Positions 5,281 through 11,967 of a DNA stretch of 11,967 bases are shown here, piece by piece; within the stretch, counting starts at the first letter, position 1, and each line of letters starts with the position of its first letter. A model generated the notes under the pieces. The model worked only from the letters and a program-made list of their open reading frames with translations. It was not told the DNA's origin and ran no database searches. A program made the translations under genes and the position numbers. The stretch is from a candidate division TA06 bacterium (GTDB lineage Bacteria > Hydrothermota > DG-26 > E44-bin18 > JADFOU01): contig JADFOU010000035.1 in assembly GCA_022562655.1 (NCBI GenBank), positions 1-11,967 on the forward strand. Direction: 5' to 3'.

Positions 5281-7089
5281 ATGACAAAAAAAACAAACAA
5301 CATTGAGGATCACGGGATCATCGGCGACCTCCACAGTGCAGCCCTGGTGGGGATCAACGGTTCCATCGACTGGTATTGCTATCCCCACTTCAACTCTCCG
5401 AGTATCTTCGCCGCTCTCTTAGATGACGCCAAGGGGGGACAGTTCCAGATCTGCCCTGCCAAGAATGCCACGCACAAGCAGCTTTACTTACCTGATACCA
5501 ATGTATTGATCACGCGCTTCTTGAGTCCCGACGGTGTCGGGGAGTTGACGGATTTTATGCCTGTCGGAGAGGAGAAGGAGGGCGTCCGCCAGCACCGCCT
5601 CATCCGTCGCGTCTCGGTCGTCCGGGGGGAGATGTCCTTCCACCTCCATTGCCATCCTGCCTTTGACTACGCTCGGGGCAAGCATACCCTGAAACTGACA
5701 GAAGGGGGTGCGGTCTTTCACCATTCGGATCTTCTGTTGGCATTGGTCTCCCGGATTCCCCTCCAACGGGAGGGAGAGGGGGTCAACGCCACCTTCACTT
5801 TGAAAGAGGGTGAGTTCGCCACCTTTGTCCTCCAGGAAGTGGATTCCCAAAATCAATGCAAGACGTGCTTGATGGACGATAAAGAAGTCGAAAAAATCTT
5901 CTGTAAAACAGTGGATTACTGGCGGGAATGGATCGGTCGATCCCAGTACAAAGGCAGATGGCGAGAGAGGGTCAACCGCTCTGCCCTTGTCCTCAAACTT
6001 CTTACCTTCCAACCCACCGGGGCCATCATCGCAGCTCCTACCTGCAGCCTTCCCGAGGAGATCGGTGGAGAACGGAACTGGGATTACCGCTATACCTGGA
6101 TCCGGGATGCCAGTTTTACACTCTATGCACTCCTCCGGATCGGATATTCCGAAGAAGCCTTTCACTTTATGGAATGGTTACAGGCACGGGTAGGCGAGAT
6201 CGCTCCCGATGGGTCCCTCCAAACCGTGTATGGGATCGATGGGGCCCACACCCTGACGGAGGAGGTTCTGGATCACCTCAAAGGCTATAAGAACTCACGG
6301 CCGGTCCGGATCGGCAATGGTGCCTACAAACAGTTACAACTGGATATCTACGGCGAACTGATGGACTCCGTCTATCTCTTCAACAAATATGGAAAGCCCA
6401 TCTCCTATGACCTCTGGGTAAACTTAAGACGCCTTCTCAACTGGGTCTGTGACAACTGGGAGCAGCCTGATGAAGGGATCTGGGAAGTCCGCGGCGGAAA
6501 AAAGCATTTCGTCTATTCGAAGATGTTATGCTGGGTCGCCCTCGACCGGGGTTTGCGTCTCGCTGACAAACGGAGCTTTCCGGCAGACCGGGACCGATGG
6601 ATCAAAACCCGGGACACCATCTATGAAGAGATCATGACGAAAGGGTGGAGTGAATCTCGCCAGTCCTTCGTTCAGTACTATGGAAGTGATACGCTGGACG
6701 CAAGTTGTCTCCTGATGCCCCTGGTCTTCTTCATCTCCCCCACCGATCCGAGGATGCTCAAGACCTTGGATGCCATACAAAAGGAGCTGGTCTCGGACAG
6801 TCTGGTGTTCCGATACAGCCTCAAGGAGTGGAAGGACGGCTTGAAGGGAAATGAGGGAACTTTCAACATCTGTACATTCTGGCTGGTGGAGGCCTTGACG
6901 CGAGCCGGGAGACTCGAAGACGCCCGCCTCATTTTTGAGAAAATGCTGGGGTATGCGAATCACCTCGGCCTCTATGCCGAAGAGACCGGTCCCAATGGAG
7001 AGGCATTGGGAAACTTCCCTCAGGCCTTTACCCACCTCGCCCTGATCAGCGCAGCCTTCAACCTCGATCGGACCCTGGGAGGGCGATAA
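5281..7089 (+). CDS. Glycoside hydrolase family 15 protein (glucoamylase/trehalase-like)
   Basis: The full-length 602-residue enzyme matches bacterial GH15 proteins, inverting exo-hydrolases that release glucose from alpha-glucans or, in some members, hydrolyse trehalose. The N-terminal beta-sandwich opens with IEDHGIIGDLHSAALVG (8-24) and GSIDWYC (27-33). The (alpha/alpha)6 barrel carries GGERNWDYRYTWIRDASF (262-279), DEGIWEVRGG (397-406; Glu402 is the likely general acid) and GLYAEETGPNGEALGNFPQAF (563-583; Glu567 or Glu568 is the likely general base), followed by THLALISAAFNLDR. There is no signal peptide, so it is probably cytoplasmic, acting on glycogen, maltodextrin or trehalose stores. 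A GAGGGAG site precedes the ATG by 8 bases. The Omp85-type gene begins 16 bases after its stop, so the two are co-transcribed. The exact substrate cannot be decided from motifs. Confidence 0.93.
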   Translation: MTKKTNNIEDHGIIGDLHSAALVGINGSIDWYCYPHFNSPSIFAALLDDAKGGQFQICPAKNATHKQLYLPDTNVLITRFLSPDGVGELTDFMPVGEEKEGVRQHRLIRRVSVVRGEMSFHLHCHPAFDYARGKHTLKLTEGGAVFHHSDLLLALVSRIPLQREGEGVNATFTLKEGEFATFVLQEVDSQNQCKTCLMDDKEVEKIFCKTVDYWREWIGRSQYKGRWRERVNRSALVLKLLTFQPTGAIIAAPTCSLPEEIGGERNWDYRYTWIRDASFTLYALLRIGYSEEAFHFMEWLQARVGEIAPDGSLQTVYGIDGAHTLTEEVLDHLKGYKNSRPVRIGNGAYKQLQLDIYGELMDSVYLFNKYGKPISYDLWVNLRRLLNWVCDNWEQPDEGIWEVRGGKKHFVYSKMLCWVALDRGLRLADKRSFPADRDRWIKTRDTIYEEIMTKGWSESRQSFVQYYGSDTLDASCLLMPLVFFISPTDPRMLKTLDAIQKELVSDSLVFRYSLKEWKDGLKGNEGTFNICTFWLVEALTRAGRLEDARLIFEKMLGYANHLGLYAEETGPNGEALGNFPQAFTHLALISAAFNLDRTLGGR

Positions 7090-7105
7090 AATAAATATCA
7101 AGAGA

Positions 7106-8656
7106 TTGCTTGCTCCTTTGTTCATCTGCCTACTTAGCATGACCAGTATTTCCTCGTCAGAGGAAGAAGGAGGAAAACCCATAATCCGAAAGATCACCAT
7201 TCTCCGGGATAACGTCTTCAGTTCCACCGACAACCCCATCGGTATTGCGAGACCCATTGTCAACAAGTTGCACATAACCACCCGGGAAAGCATTATCAGA
7301 CAGGAACTGCTATTTCAGGAAGGAGATACTCTGGATGAGGATTTGATCCAAGAGACGGAGAGGAACCTACGCCGTTTGAATTATCTCGAAAGTGCACAGG
7401 TAACTTATGAAGAGAATCCGGAGGGGAGCGTTGATGTAACCGTCCACACACATGATTCCTGGTCAACAAGCATTGGGATAACCCTTTCACGACAGGAGAA
7501 CAGAACGGACTACGGATTACTCTTTGAGGAGTTCAACCTTCTTGGCTACGGCAAAAAACTGAATGCCAGCTGGAACAGAAGAGAGGAAGGTGATTCCGGT
7601 GAGATCAGCTACACCGAGAACAGGATTTTTGGATCGAGATGGACAGTGGGCGGAACGGCGAACCGTGGACCTGTCGGGAGCTACAGATACACTCTGAATT
7701 CGGAGCGACCCTTCTATTCCCTCGATACGAAATGGGCAGCAAACCTTAGGGTGAACTCTGAGAAAACCATAATCAACCCGAATACGGAGTCTGAATTCAC
7801 TAATATATCCAACTCCCAGAAAATCACCATTTCCCGAGCCCTTGGAGAGAGGTTCGCGAAGATTATCACCTCAACGGGATACCTCCACTTAGATGCGTCT
7901 TCGGGAAATTCTCGTGAGACAGTGAACGAAATTTCAACCTCTATAAGGTTGCGATCATTCCGGTTCGCGAAGACACAGCGGATAGACAAATTCGAGCGGA
8001 TTGAGGACATCGAACTGGGAAACTCCCTGGGGGTCGGGATTGGTCGTGCCGGTAAACCTTTCGGGGAGGGGCGTGATTTCTGGCGATATGTGGCCGATCA
8101 AAGTGCAAGAATCTCTGTAGGAACAAAAGCTTATGTTTTAGAGCGATTAAACTACACAACAACCAGGGAGTCTGGAAACTGGGTAAACCGAATCACCCAG
8201 TTGGAGTTTAAGGGGTACTACCAGAAATTACCCTCTCAGACCCTTGCTCTCCGTGTCATTGGAAGCAAGCGGAGGAACCTCGTCTTTGGAAAAGAACTGA
8301 TCATCTTGGATGAATCGTCGGGTTTGAGAGGCTACGCCTCTTCCGATAACATCACAGGGGAAAAGACCCTCCTCCTCAATGTAGAGGACAGGATATTTAC
8401 AGACATCAAATTTTTGACCGTTGCCTTGGGTGGGGTTCTGTTCCTGGATGGAGGGGGTGCCTGGGGAAAGGGAGAGTCGATTCAATTGTCAGACATGAAA
8501 TACAGCGCAGGCTTCGGCTTTCGATTTGGGCTCACCAAGAGTGCATCTTCCAGGGTGGGCCGACTCGATTTCGCCATTCCACTGGAAGGCAAGGGGACTC
8601 AATTTAAAAACATAGTCGTTTCATTCGGCAGCGACCAAATTTTCTCCCTGAATTAA
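7106..8656 (+). CDS. Omp85/BamA-TamA-like outer-membrane protein with one POTRA domain
   Basis: The protein of about 516 residues belongs to the Omp85 superfamily: periplasmic POTRA plus a 16-stranded barrel, used for inserting or transporting proteins or lipids at the outer membrane. One POTRA is visible (about 27-117: HITTRESIIRQELLFQEGD, ETERNLRRLNYLESAQV, then VDVTVHTHDSW). After it come alternating amphipathic strands. SGLRGY (405-410) corresponds to the VRGF/Y motif of the lid loop L6. It has fewer POTRAs than BamA (five) or TamA (three), so it is a divergent member. The C-terminus ends IFSLN, without the usual terminal aromatic. TTG at 7106 is the only conventional start, but it removes the basic part of the signal peptide and has no ribosome binding site. 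GGAGGG at 7078-7083 is ideally placed for ATA at 7091, which would give MNIKRLLAPLFICLL. The true start may therefore be 7091. Confidence 0.85.
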   Translation: MLAPLFICLLSMTSISSSEEEGGKPIIRKITILRDNVFSSTDNPIGIARPIVNKLHITTRESIIRQELLFQEGDTLDEDLIQETERNLRRLNYLESAQVTYEENPEGSVDVTVHTHDSWSTSIGITLSRQENRTDYGLLFEEFNLLGYGKKLNASWNRREEGDSGEISYTENRIFGSRWTVGGTANRGPVGSYRYTLNSERPFYSLDTKWAANLRVNSEKTIINPNTESEFTNISNSQKITISRALGERFAKIITSTGYLHLDASSGNSRETVNEISTSIRLRSFRFAKTQRIDKFERIEDIELGNSLGVGIGRAGKPFGEGRDFWRYVADQSARISVGTKAYVLERLNYTTTRESGNWVNRITQLEFKGYYQKLPSQTLALRVIGSKRRNLVFGKELIILDESSGLRGYASSDNITGEKTLLLNVEDRIFTDIKFLTVALGGVLFLDGGGAWGKGESIQLSDMKYSAGFGFRFGLTKSASSRVGRLDFAIPLEGKGTQFKNIVVSFGSDQIFSLN

Positions 8657-8667
8657 GAAATGGAAAA

Positions 8668-8690
8668 GGGGTCAAGTCTTTTGTTGACTA
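8668..8690. repeat. REP-like element, copy 1
   Basis: The sequence GGGGTCAAGTCTTTTGTTGAC begins 12 bases after the Omp85-type stop. Its ends GTCAA/TTGAC form a 5-bp stem. The core TCAAGTCTTTTGTTG recurs exactly at 9893-9907. The GGGGTCA start resembles REP elements associated with REP-associated tyrosine transposases, but no such transposase is in the window. Confidence 0.45.
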
Positions 8691-8778
8691 ATTTTGGCTG
8701 AAATCCTAGCAAAAAGTTGAAGGACTTTAGATTTTTAGGTCAAATCTTTAAAATGCCGGGATTTATTCCCAAATTGTC

Positions 8779-8806
8779 TTTCTGAGTTTCTTAAGAAACT
8801 CAGAAA
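8779..8806. repeat. 28-bp perfect palindrome
   Basis: TTTCTGAGTTTCTT (8779-8792) is followed immediately by its exact reverse complement (8793-8806). There is no loop and no T-run. It could be a binding site for a dimeric protein or a cruciform or hairpin in RNA; I cannot assign a function. Confidence 0.7.
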
Positions 8807-8919
8807 TGGAACTTCAACATTGATGATCCATCAAAAAAACATCATTTCGTAATTTCTCAATACTCCCTACGATTTTAACGAAACACCTCTCTTCGGGCAG
8901 AGGCGATTTACTTATAGAT

Positions 8920-8947
8920 ACTTGATTCTAACTTCTGGAAGCTGGAT
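8920..8947. repeat. Degenerate 7-bp tandem repeats, cluster A
   Basis: Four consecutive heptamers, ACTTGAT TCTAACT TCTGGAA GCTGGAT, follow the pattern xCTGGAT seen more cleanly in the two other clusters. Being diverged, this is the least certain cluster. Confidence 0.45.
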
Positions 8948-9039
8948 ACGGATCCGACCTACATTTTTACACCTAACTTAGGGCATAAACGATTTAAGAA
9001 ACACTCGCTGCAACTCGGATTTCGTGCATGGCAGACCAT

Positions 9040-9067
9040 ACTGGATGCTGGATTCTGGATTCTTGAT
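9040..9067. repeat. 7-bp tandem repeats (xCTGGAT), cluster B
   Basis: Four heptamers, ACTGGAT GCTGGAT TCTGGAT TCTTGAT, are in tandem 25 bases beyond the 3' end of the endonuclease III gene. The period is exactly 7 and the first base of the unit varies. Confidence 0.7.
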
Positions 9068-9091
9068 GAGAGATACATATTTTGCCAACAA

Positions 9092-9742
9092 CTAAACACC
9101 AATTTTAGGACAGAGTTTATTCAAGACACAATCGAAGCATTGGGGTGTTCTGGCTTTACACACCTCCCTTCCATGAGTTATCATATTCAGATGAAAATTG
9201 TAAACACTACGTTTCGGGACTTTTTTTCCTAAGATCCCATGGGCATCTTTCAATGTGGTCTTGGGAGGAACCAATCCCAACCTTTTTGAGACCCGGAGGA
9301 TGTGAGTATCCACCGGCAGGACGGAGCGCCCCAAGGAAAAGATGAGAACACAGGCGGCGGTTTTCTCCCCCACACCCTTCAAGGAAGTGAGATAGGAGAC
9401 CCCTTCCTCATCGGAAAGACCTTTCAGGACCTCAAGACTCATCCTCCCCTCTCTCCTTCGAATCTCCCTCAAGACCTCTCGAATCCTCCTCGCCTTTATA
9501 TTCGCAAGCCCCCCGCTCCGGATCGCCCTCTCAATCTGGGAATGCCTTGCATCCTCCACCTTCTCCCAGGTCTCGAATCTCTTCTTCAAGTTCAAAAAGG
9601 CGGGTTTTGAGTTCTGATCCGAAGTATTCTGGGAGAGGATGGTTGAGATGAGGACATCGAGTGGCGGTTTCCTGGAGCGTTCTTTTGGATTCCCGTAATG
9701 CTTTATTAGCAGTCTTGTGAGTCGATGAGTAGGTGAGTTCAT
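9092..9742 (-). CDS. nth: Endonuclease III-like DNA glycosylase/AP lyase (HhH-GPD, iron-sulfur)
   Basis: The 216-residue protein is the usual size for Nth. In base-excision repair this family removes oxidised pyrimidines and cuts the abasic site. The helix-hairpin-helix is LKGVGEKTAACVL (121-133), with Lys127 as the catalytic nucleophile. Asp145 lies in LPVDTHILRVSKRLGL (142-157). The C-terminal four-cysteine loop is complete with Nth spacing (Cys195-x6-Cys202-x2-Cys205-x5-Cys211) and should hold a [4Fe-4S] cluster. The N-terminal SQNTSDQNS (37-45) has Asn where E. coli Nth has Ala-Thr in its SQATD motif, as in several endonuclease III-like branches, so the substrate range may differ. The ATG at 9742 is the first available start. 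No Shine-Dalgarno precedes it, and 7-bp repeats lie immediately upstream. Confidence 0.93.
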   Translation of the reverse strand: MNSPTHRLTRLLIKHYGNPKERSRKPPLDVLISTILSQNTSDQNSKPAFLNLKKRFETWEKVEDARHSQIERAIRSGGLANIKARRIREVLREIRRREGRMSLEVLKGLSDEEGVSYLTSLKGVGEKTAACVLIFSLGRSVLPVDTHILRVSKRLGLVPPKTTLKDAHGILGKKVPKRSVYNFHLNMITHGREVCKARTPQCFDCVLNKLCPKIGV

Positions 9743-9752
9743 GAGTCGTGAT

Positions 9753-9780
9753 TCTGGATACTTGATGCTGGATACTAGAT
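9753..9780. repeat. 7-bp tandem repeats (xCTGGAT), cluster C
   Basis: Four heptamers, TCTGGAT ACTTGAT GCTGGAT ACTAGAT, lie 11 bases upstream of the endonuclease III start codon. They belong to the same family and have the same plus-strand orientation as the cluster downstream of that gene. They occupy the place where the gene's promoter or ribosome binding site would be expected. Confidence 0.65.
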
Positions 9781-9850
9781 ATTTAAGATGCTAAATTTGC
9801 GCTTTAAAGACTGATTTGACTATACACCCGTCCTTCAACAAAAATCAAAT

Positions 9851-9872
9851 AAAAAAAGCCCAGTTCCTGGGC
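9851..9872 (-). terminator. Intrinsic terminator for the nitrilase-family gene
   Basis: On the minus strand GCCCAG-GAA-CTGGGC is followed directly by seven T residues, a classical Rho-independent terminator. It lies about 110 bases after the stop of the nitrilase-family gene. Confidence 0.85.
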
Positions 9873-9887
9873 CTCTCTAATAAATTA

Positions 9888-9907
9888 AGGGTTCAAGTCT
9901 TTTGTTG
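9888..9907. repeat. REP-like element, copy 2
   Basis: AGGGT followed by TCAAGTCTTTTGTTG repeats the 15-base core of the element after the Omp85-type gene, in the same orientation. The terminal inverted bases are not conserved here (TTG then TTAG), so the hairpin is weaker. Confidence 0.4.
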
Positions 9908-9983
9908 TTAGTACTTAAAAAAATAGAATAAGAGCAATGGGATCACATCTTTACTTATACACTACACCTCCCCACACTTTGAT

Positions 9984-10778
9984 TTAAAGATCCTTGACTT
10001 CTACCTGGAAGACCTGCTCCCCTTCACAAACCTCCTTTAGTGGAGTAGGGGAAACAGAGAAATCAAAATATCCTGAATAACCCGCAAAGAAAATGGACCC
10101 GAAATCTTTTAAATCCTCCGCCTTTCCATATCGATTCACACCAATAACGGGACATTTGACTTCCCTGGAGAGTCTTGAATTCAAGATTCTCCAACTTTTG
10201 ATTCCTTGATCTTTGACACCTTCTTCATCCTTAGGCCATTGTGCGATGACAAAAAGGATCCTCGGATTTGATTCTTTGATTAAATTTAACCAAGCGGGTT
10301 CTCTACGCGTAATGACAAGATCATAGCAGACGAGAACTGAGGCCCGTACAGATTTTTGACCTGAAGTTGGATCCTTTAAGGGAAGGGAAAACGTCCCCAC
10401 TTCAGTTCCAGCCTGAAATAACTGCTTTTCATTGAACTCCTTATATAAATGGACCTTTCTGTAGTTGAGGATGACCTCCGCCTTGGGGGATACAACAACA
10501 GCGGAATTATAGAACTTTTCTCCTTTTTTTGTGATGATTCCTCCCAGTACGTAACAATCATGCCTTTCAGCCATCTCTCCTAAAAAGAAAATGCCTTCCT
10601 GGGCTTGAAATTTTTCATAAATGGTATTTTGATCGAAATAGTATCCAGTCAGAAATAACTCCGGAAAGAGGATAATATCTGACTTGTCTTTTACGAAACG
10701 CTCCATAATAGCCTGCACCCTCTGCTTCTGCTTTTCAATATCTGAAACAACCCCAAACTGACAGATTAAGCATTTCAT
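9984..10778 (-). CDS. Carbon-nitrogen hydrolase (nitrilase superfamily)
   Basis: The 264-residue single-domain amidase carries the full Glu-Lys-Cys triad of the superfamily: Glu40 in ILFPELFLTGY (36-46), Lys108 in NYRKVHLYKE (105-114) and Cys151 in VLVCYDLVI (148-156). Such enzymes hydrolyse amide or nitrile bonds of small molecules in the cytoplasm. Omega-amidase/YafV-like and carbamoylputrescine-amidase-like members look similar, and the substrate cannot be read here. The start chosen is the ATG at 10778, with AGGG 7 bases upstream and the usual family opening MKCLICQFG. A GTG at 10847 would add 23 charged residues, but it lies only about 8 bases from the predicted transcript start. The gene is a single transcription unit with its own promoter and terminator. 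Confidence 0.9.
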   Translation of the reverse strand: MKCLICQFGVVSDIEKQKQRVQAIMERFVKDKSDIILFPELFLTGYYFDQNTIYEKFQAQEGIFFLGEMAERHDCYVLGGIITKKGEKFYNSAVVVSPKAEVILNYRKVHLYKEFNEKQLFQAGTEVGTFSLPLKDPTSGQKSVRASVLVCYDLVITRREPAWLNLIKESNPRILFVIAQWPKDEEGVKDQGIKSWRILNSRLSREVKCPVIGVNRYGKAEDLKDFGSIFFAGYSGYFDFSVSPTPLKEVCEGEQVFQVEVKDL

Positions 10779-10861
10779 AAAAAATCCCTTTTTTTTATCT
10801 GTAGGAATAGGGGGCAATTCGTTTGTTGTTCGTTTTGTTGGAGTCACTCCTCGTAAAAAGA

Positions 10862-10890
10862 AATATACCCGCTTCCATAATGGATGTCAA
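10862..10890 (-). promoter_or_regulatory. Sigma-70-type promoter for the nitrilase-family gene
   Basis: On the minus strand TTGACA, a 17-base spacer and TATATT form a near-consensus promoter (6 of 6 and 5 of 6). The predicted start near 10855 gives a leader of about 77 bases containing the small dyad GGAGT-G-ACTCC (10840-10850), which could be an operator or a hairpin. Confidence 0.75.
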
Positions 10891-11408
10891 GACTTAATGA
10901 ATCAAGCCAAATTTCTCCACTGAAATCGACATAACTCCTTGAAAGTTTATATCTTAAAATGATAATAGAATTTCCATATTTATGCAGTTCAAGACGATGC
11001 CATTTATGGGGCATAGAGAATAAGTCGAGGCCGATTATAAACTCCTTTCATAACCGGTCTTTTCCTTTTCGGCGACTTTACCCCTGAATTCTACCAGCCA
11101 ATATAGCCTCCTGTTTAAAACCTGGATCCCAGGGATGACTACTTTGAGTAGATTTCAGTGATAATACTCATAATAATACTCCTAGTTTTTAATATAACTA
11201 CAGGTATAATAAGCACTAATATGTGCCTTCAGGGGTAATATTTGCCTATCTGGGGGTAGTGGAAATTAAGTGAAATTAAGTCAAGTTGCGGTGTGGTAAG
11301 AGGTTATGGTGTGAGTATGTGGAGAATTTCCAGGATAAGAGATTTTAGACCTTCTTGGTGTCAAGTTTGCGCTACACCAGTATCCGTGTGTACATAGAAA
11401 AGGAATTC
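10891..11408. other. 518-base AT-rich stretch without a recognisable gene
   Basis: No reading frame with a start, ribosome binding site and family signal is visible. It holds two small hairpins (CCTGG-ATC-CCAGG at 11121-11133; CTACT-TTG-AGTAG at 11139-11151), a TATAAT at 11205-11210 without a good -35, and a short tandem repeat GAAATTAAGT (11262-11281). On the minus strand 11154-11035 is open for about 40 codons without a start codon and could be a gene remnant. It separates the nitrilase-family gene from the helicase gene and may be an old insertion junction. Confidence 0.5.
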
Positions 11409-11967
11409 ATGAATATCGAGGCTAAAGAAACAATTTCGAATAAGATCGTCGAAGAAGACAAGCACGCATCCACAAAACGCAAAAGACAAGATTACGTAGA
11501 TGCTATTCTGAACTCATCATCAACCAAAAATATAGTCGTTGCAGGACCAGGAACGGGTAAGACACATTTATTCAAAAAGATTCTGGATGGGAAGAAAAAC
11601 ACCCTTACACTTTCCTTTCTAAACGCTCTTGTTGATGATCTATCTCTTGAACTCTGTGGGATTTCAGACGTGAAAACCTTGCATGGTTTTGCTCGTGGCG
11701 TAATGAAAAATGCCAAGAAGGAGAATATCAAGATATATCACAAGCTTACCCAAGTCATCAAGGATGATGCTAAAATCCTACTACACGCGGATATTGATTT
11801 CGATGATTTATTCAACAATCGAGATGATAATAATGCGCACATAGAGTTCTATAGGAAGCGTAAAGATTACTATGGACATTACGGGTTTTCGGATATTGTA
11901 TTCGCAGCGGTTAAATATTTTGAGGAGAACAAAAATAAGATACCGACCTACAATCAGGTGGTGGTGG
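11409..11967 (+). CDS. UvrD/Rep-like superfamily 1 helicase (5' part only, cut by window edge)
   Basis: The 186 visible codons contain the start of an SF1A DNA helicase. Walker A is AGPGTGKT (45-52), motif Ia is TLSFLNALVDDL (67-78) and motif Ib is TLHGFA (90-95). A charged, Asp/Lys-rich insertion (97-180) follows, as in subdomain 1B. The window ends in YNQVVV (181-186), exactly where the family continues with the DExxD Walker B motif. The Q-motif region is replaced by STKRKRQDYVDAIL (21-34), which keeps the adenine-contacting Gln. AAAGGA precedes the ATG by 4 bases. Codon use is more AT-rich than the GH15 or endonuclease III genes, which suggests a separately acquired gene. Such helicases serve in repair (PcrA/UvrD/Rep) or, as short divergent versions, in phage defence (for example GajB-like). 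Which of these applies cannot be decided without the rest. Confidence 0.85.
   Translation, partial: MNIEAKETISNKIVEEDKHASTKRKRQDYVDAILNSSSTKNIVVAGPGTGKTHLFKKILDGKKNTLTLSFLNALVDDLSLELCGISDVKTLHGFARGVMKNAKKENIKIYHKLTQVIKDDAKILLHADIDFDDLFNNRDDNNAHIEFYRKRKDYYGHYGFSDIVFAAVKYFEENKNKIPTYNQVVV

Larger units (their letters stand above)
8657..9091. other. 435-base gene-free stretch with repeats
   Basis: I see no credible gene here on either strand. It contains a REP-like element (8668-8690), a 28-bp perfect palindrome (8779-8806), a small CCTCT/AGAGG hairpin near 8887-8902 and two clusters of 7-bp repeats (8920-8947 and 9040-9067). The convergent flanking genes (Omp85-type plus, endonuclease III minus) end here, so this is an inter-operon spacer. 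No T-run terminator is obvious. Confidence 0.6.

Noticed and set aside
5488..6165. 225-codon minus-strand open frame inside the GH15 gene
   Set aside because: It is antisense to well-conserved GH15 motifs and has no recognisable protein features; a shadow frame.
6526..7293. 255-codon minus-strand open frame across the GH15/Omp85-type junction
   Set aside because: It is antisense to two supported genes and its translation shows no domain; a shadow frame.
11035..11154. About 40 open minus-strand codons with protein-like composition
   Set aside because: There is no start codon in the frame and no recognisable family; at most a remnant, so not called as a gene.
11155..11285. Short near-repeats (ATAATACTC, GAAATTAAGT) considered as CRISPR or iterons
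   Set aside because: Only two short copies each with no regular spacers, too few for CRISPR or an origin.

Overview
The window comes from a Gram-negative bacterium. The Omp85-type outer-membrane barrel shows this, and so does the strong sigma-54 signature (one enhancer-binding protein and two near-perfect -24/-12 promoters). The gene styles (multi-PAS sigma-54 regulator, MEDS-like leader, non-phosphorylatable STAS protein, AhpD-like protein, heptad xCTGGAT repeats) fit a Desulfobacterota or Nitrospirota-type environmental genome. That placement is an inference from style; no marker gene is present. No rRNA, tRNA, CRISPR array or intact insertion sequence was seen.

Left part (1-2715, minus strand). 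A sigma-54 enhancer-binding regulator with two PAS domains runs off the left edge, missing only the end of its Fis-type DNA-binding domain. Its ATG overlaps the stop of a 65-codon ORF that has its own strong ribosome binding site and resembles the start of a MEDS sensory domain. A U_UUU_UUA heptamer just before that stop would join the two ORFs by a -1 shift. Upstream lies a gene for a small secreted or membrane-anchored protein of unknown function.

Centre-left (2716-5039). The secreted-protein gene and a four-gene operon (STAS protein, SRPBCC protein, DoxX membrane protein, AhpD-like peroxidase-family protein) diverge from a shared intergenic region. Each side has its own sigma-54 promoter matching TGGCAYG-N4-TTGC. 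The nearby regulator is the obvious candidate activator. The operon looks like a redox or xenobiotic stress response, with DoxX and AhpD-like proteins handling thiol/peroxide chemistry, SRPBCC binding a hydrophobic ligand and STAS acting as a protein-interaction module. This role is inferred.

Centre (5040-8656, plus strand). A hairpin closes the stress operon. A sigma-70-type promoter then precedes a GH15 (glucoamylase/trehalase-like) gene, followed 16 bases later by a one-POTRA Omp85-type outer-membrane protein gene. The second gene lacks a well-placed ordinary start codon; its Shine-Dalgarno is correctly spaced for an ATA codon.

Right part (8657-11967). A repeat-rich stretch (a 28-bp perfect palindrome, three clusters of 7-bp repeats, two copies of a REP-like 15-mer) surrounds an endonuclease III gene (minus). 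Next come a nitrilase-superfamily hydrolase (minus), which has a clear sigma-70 promoter and a terminator, and about 520 bases without a recognisable gene. The last gene is the start of an AT-richer UvrD/Rep-like helicase gene (plus), cut by the right edge just before its Walker B motif.
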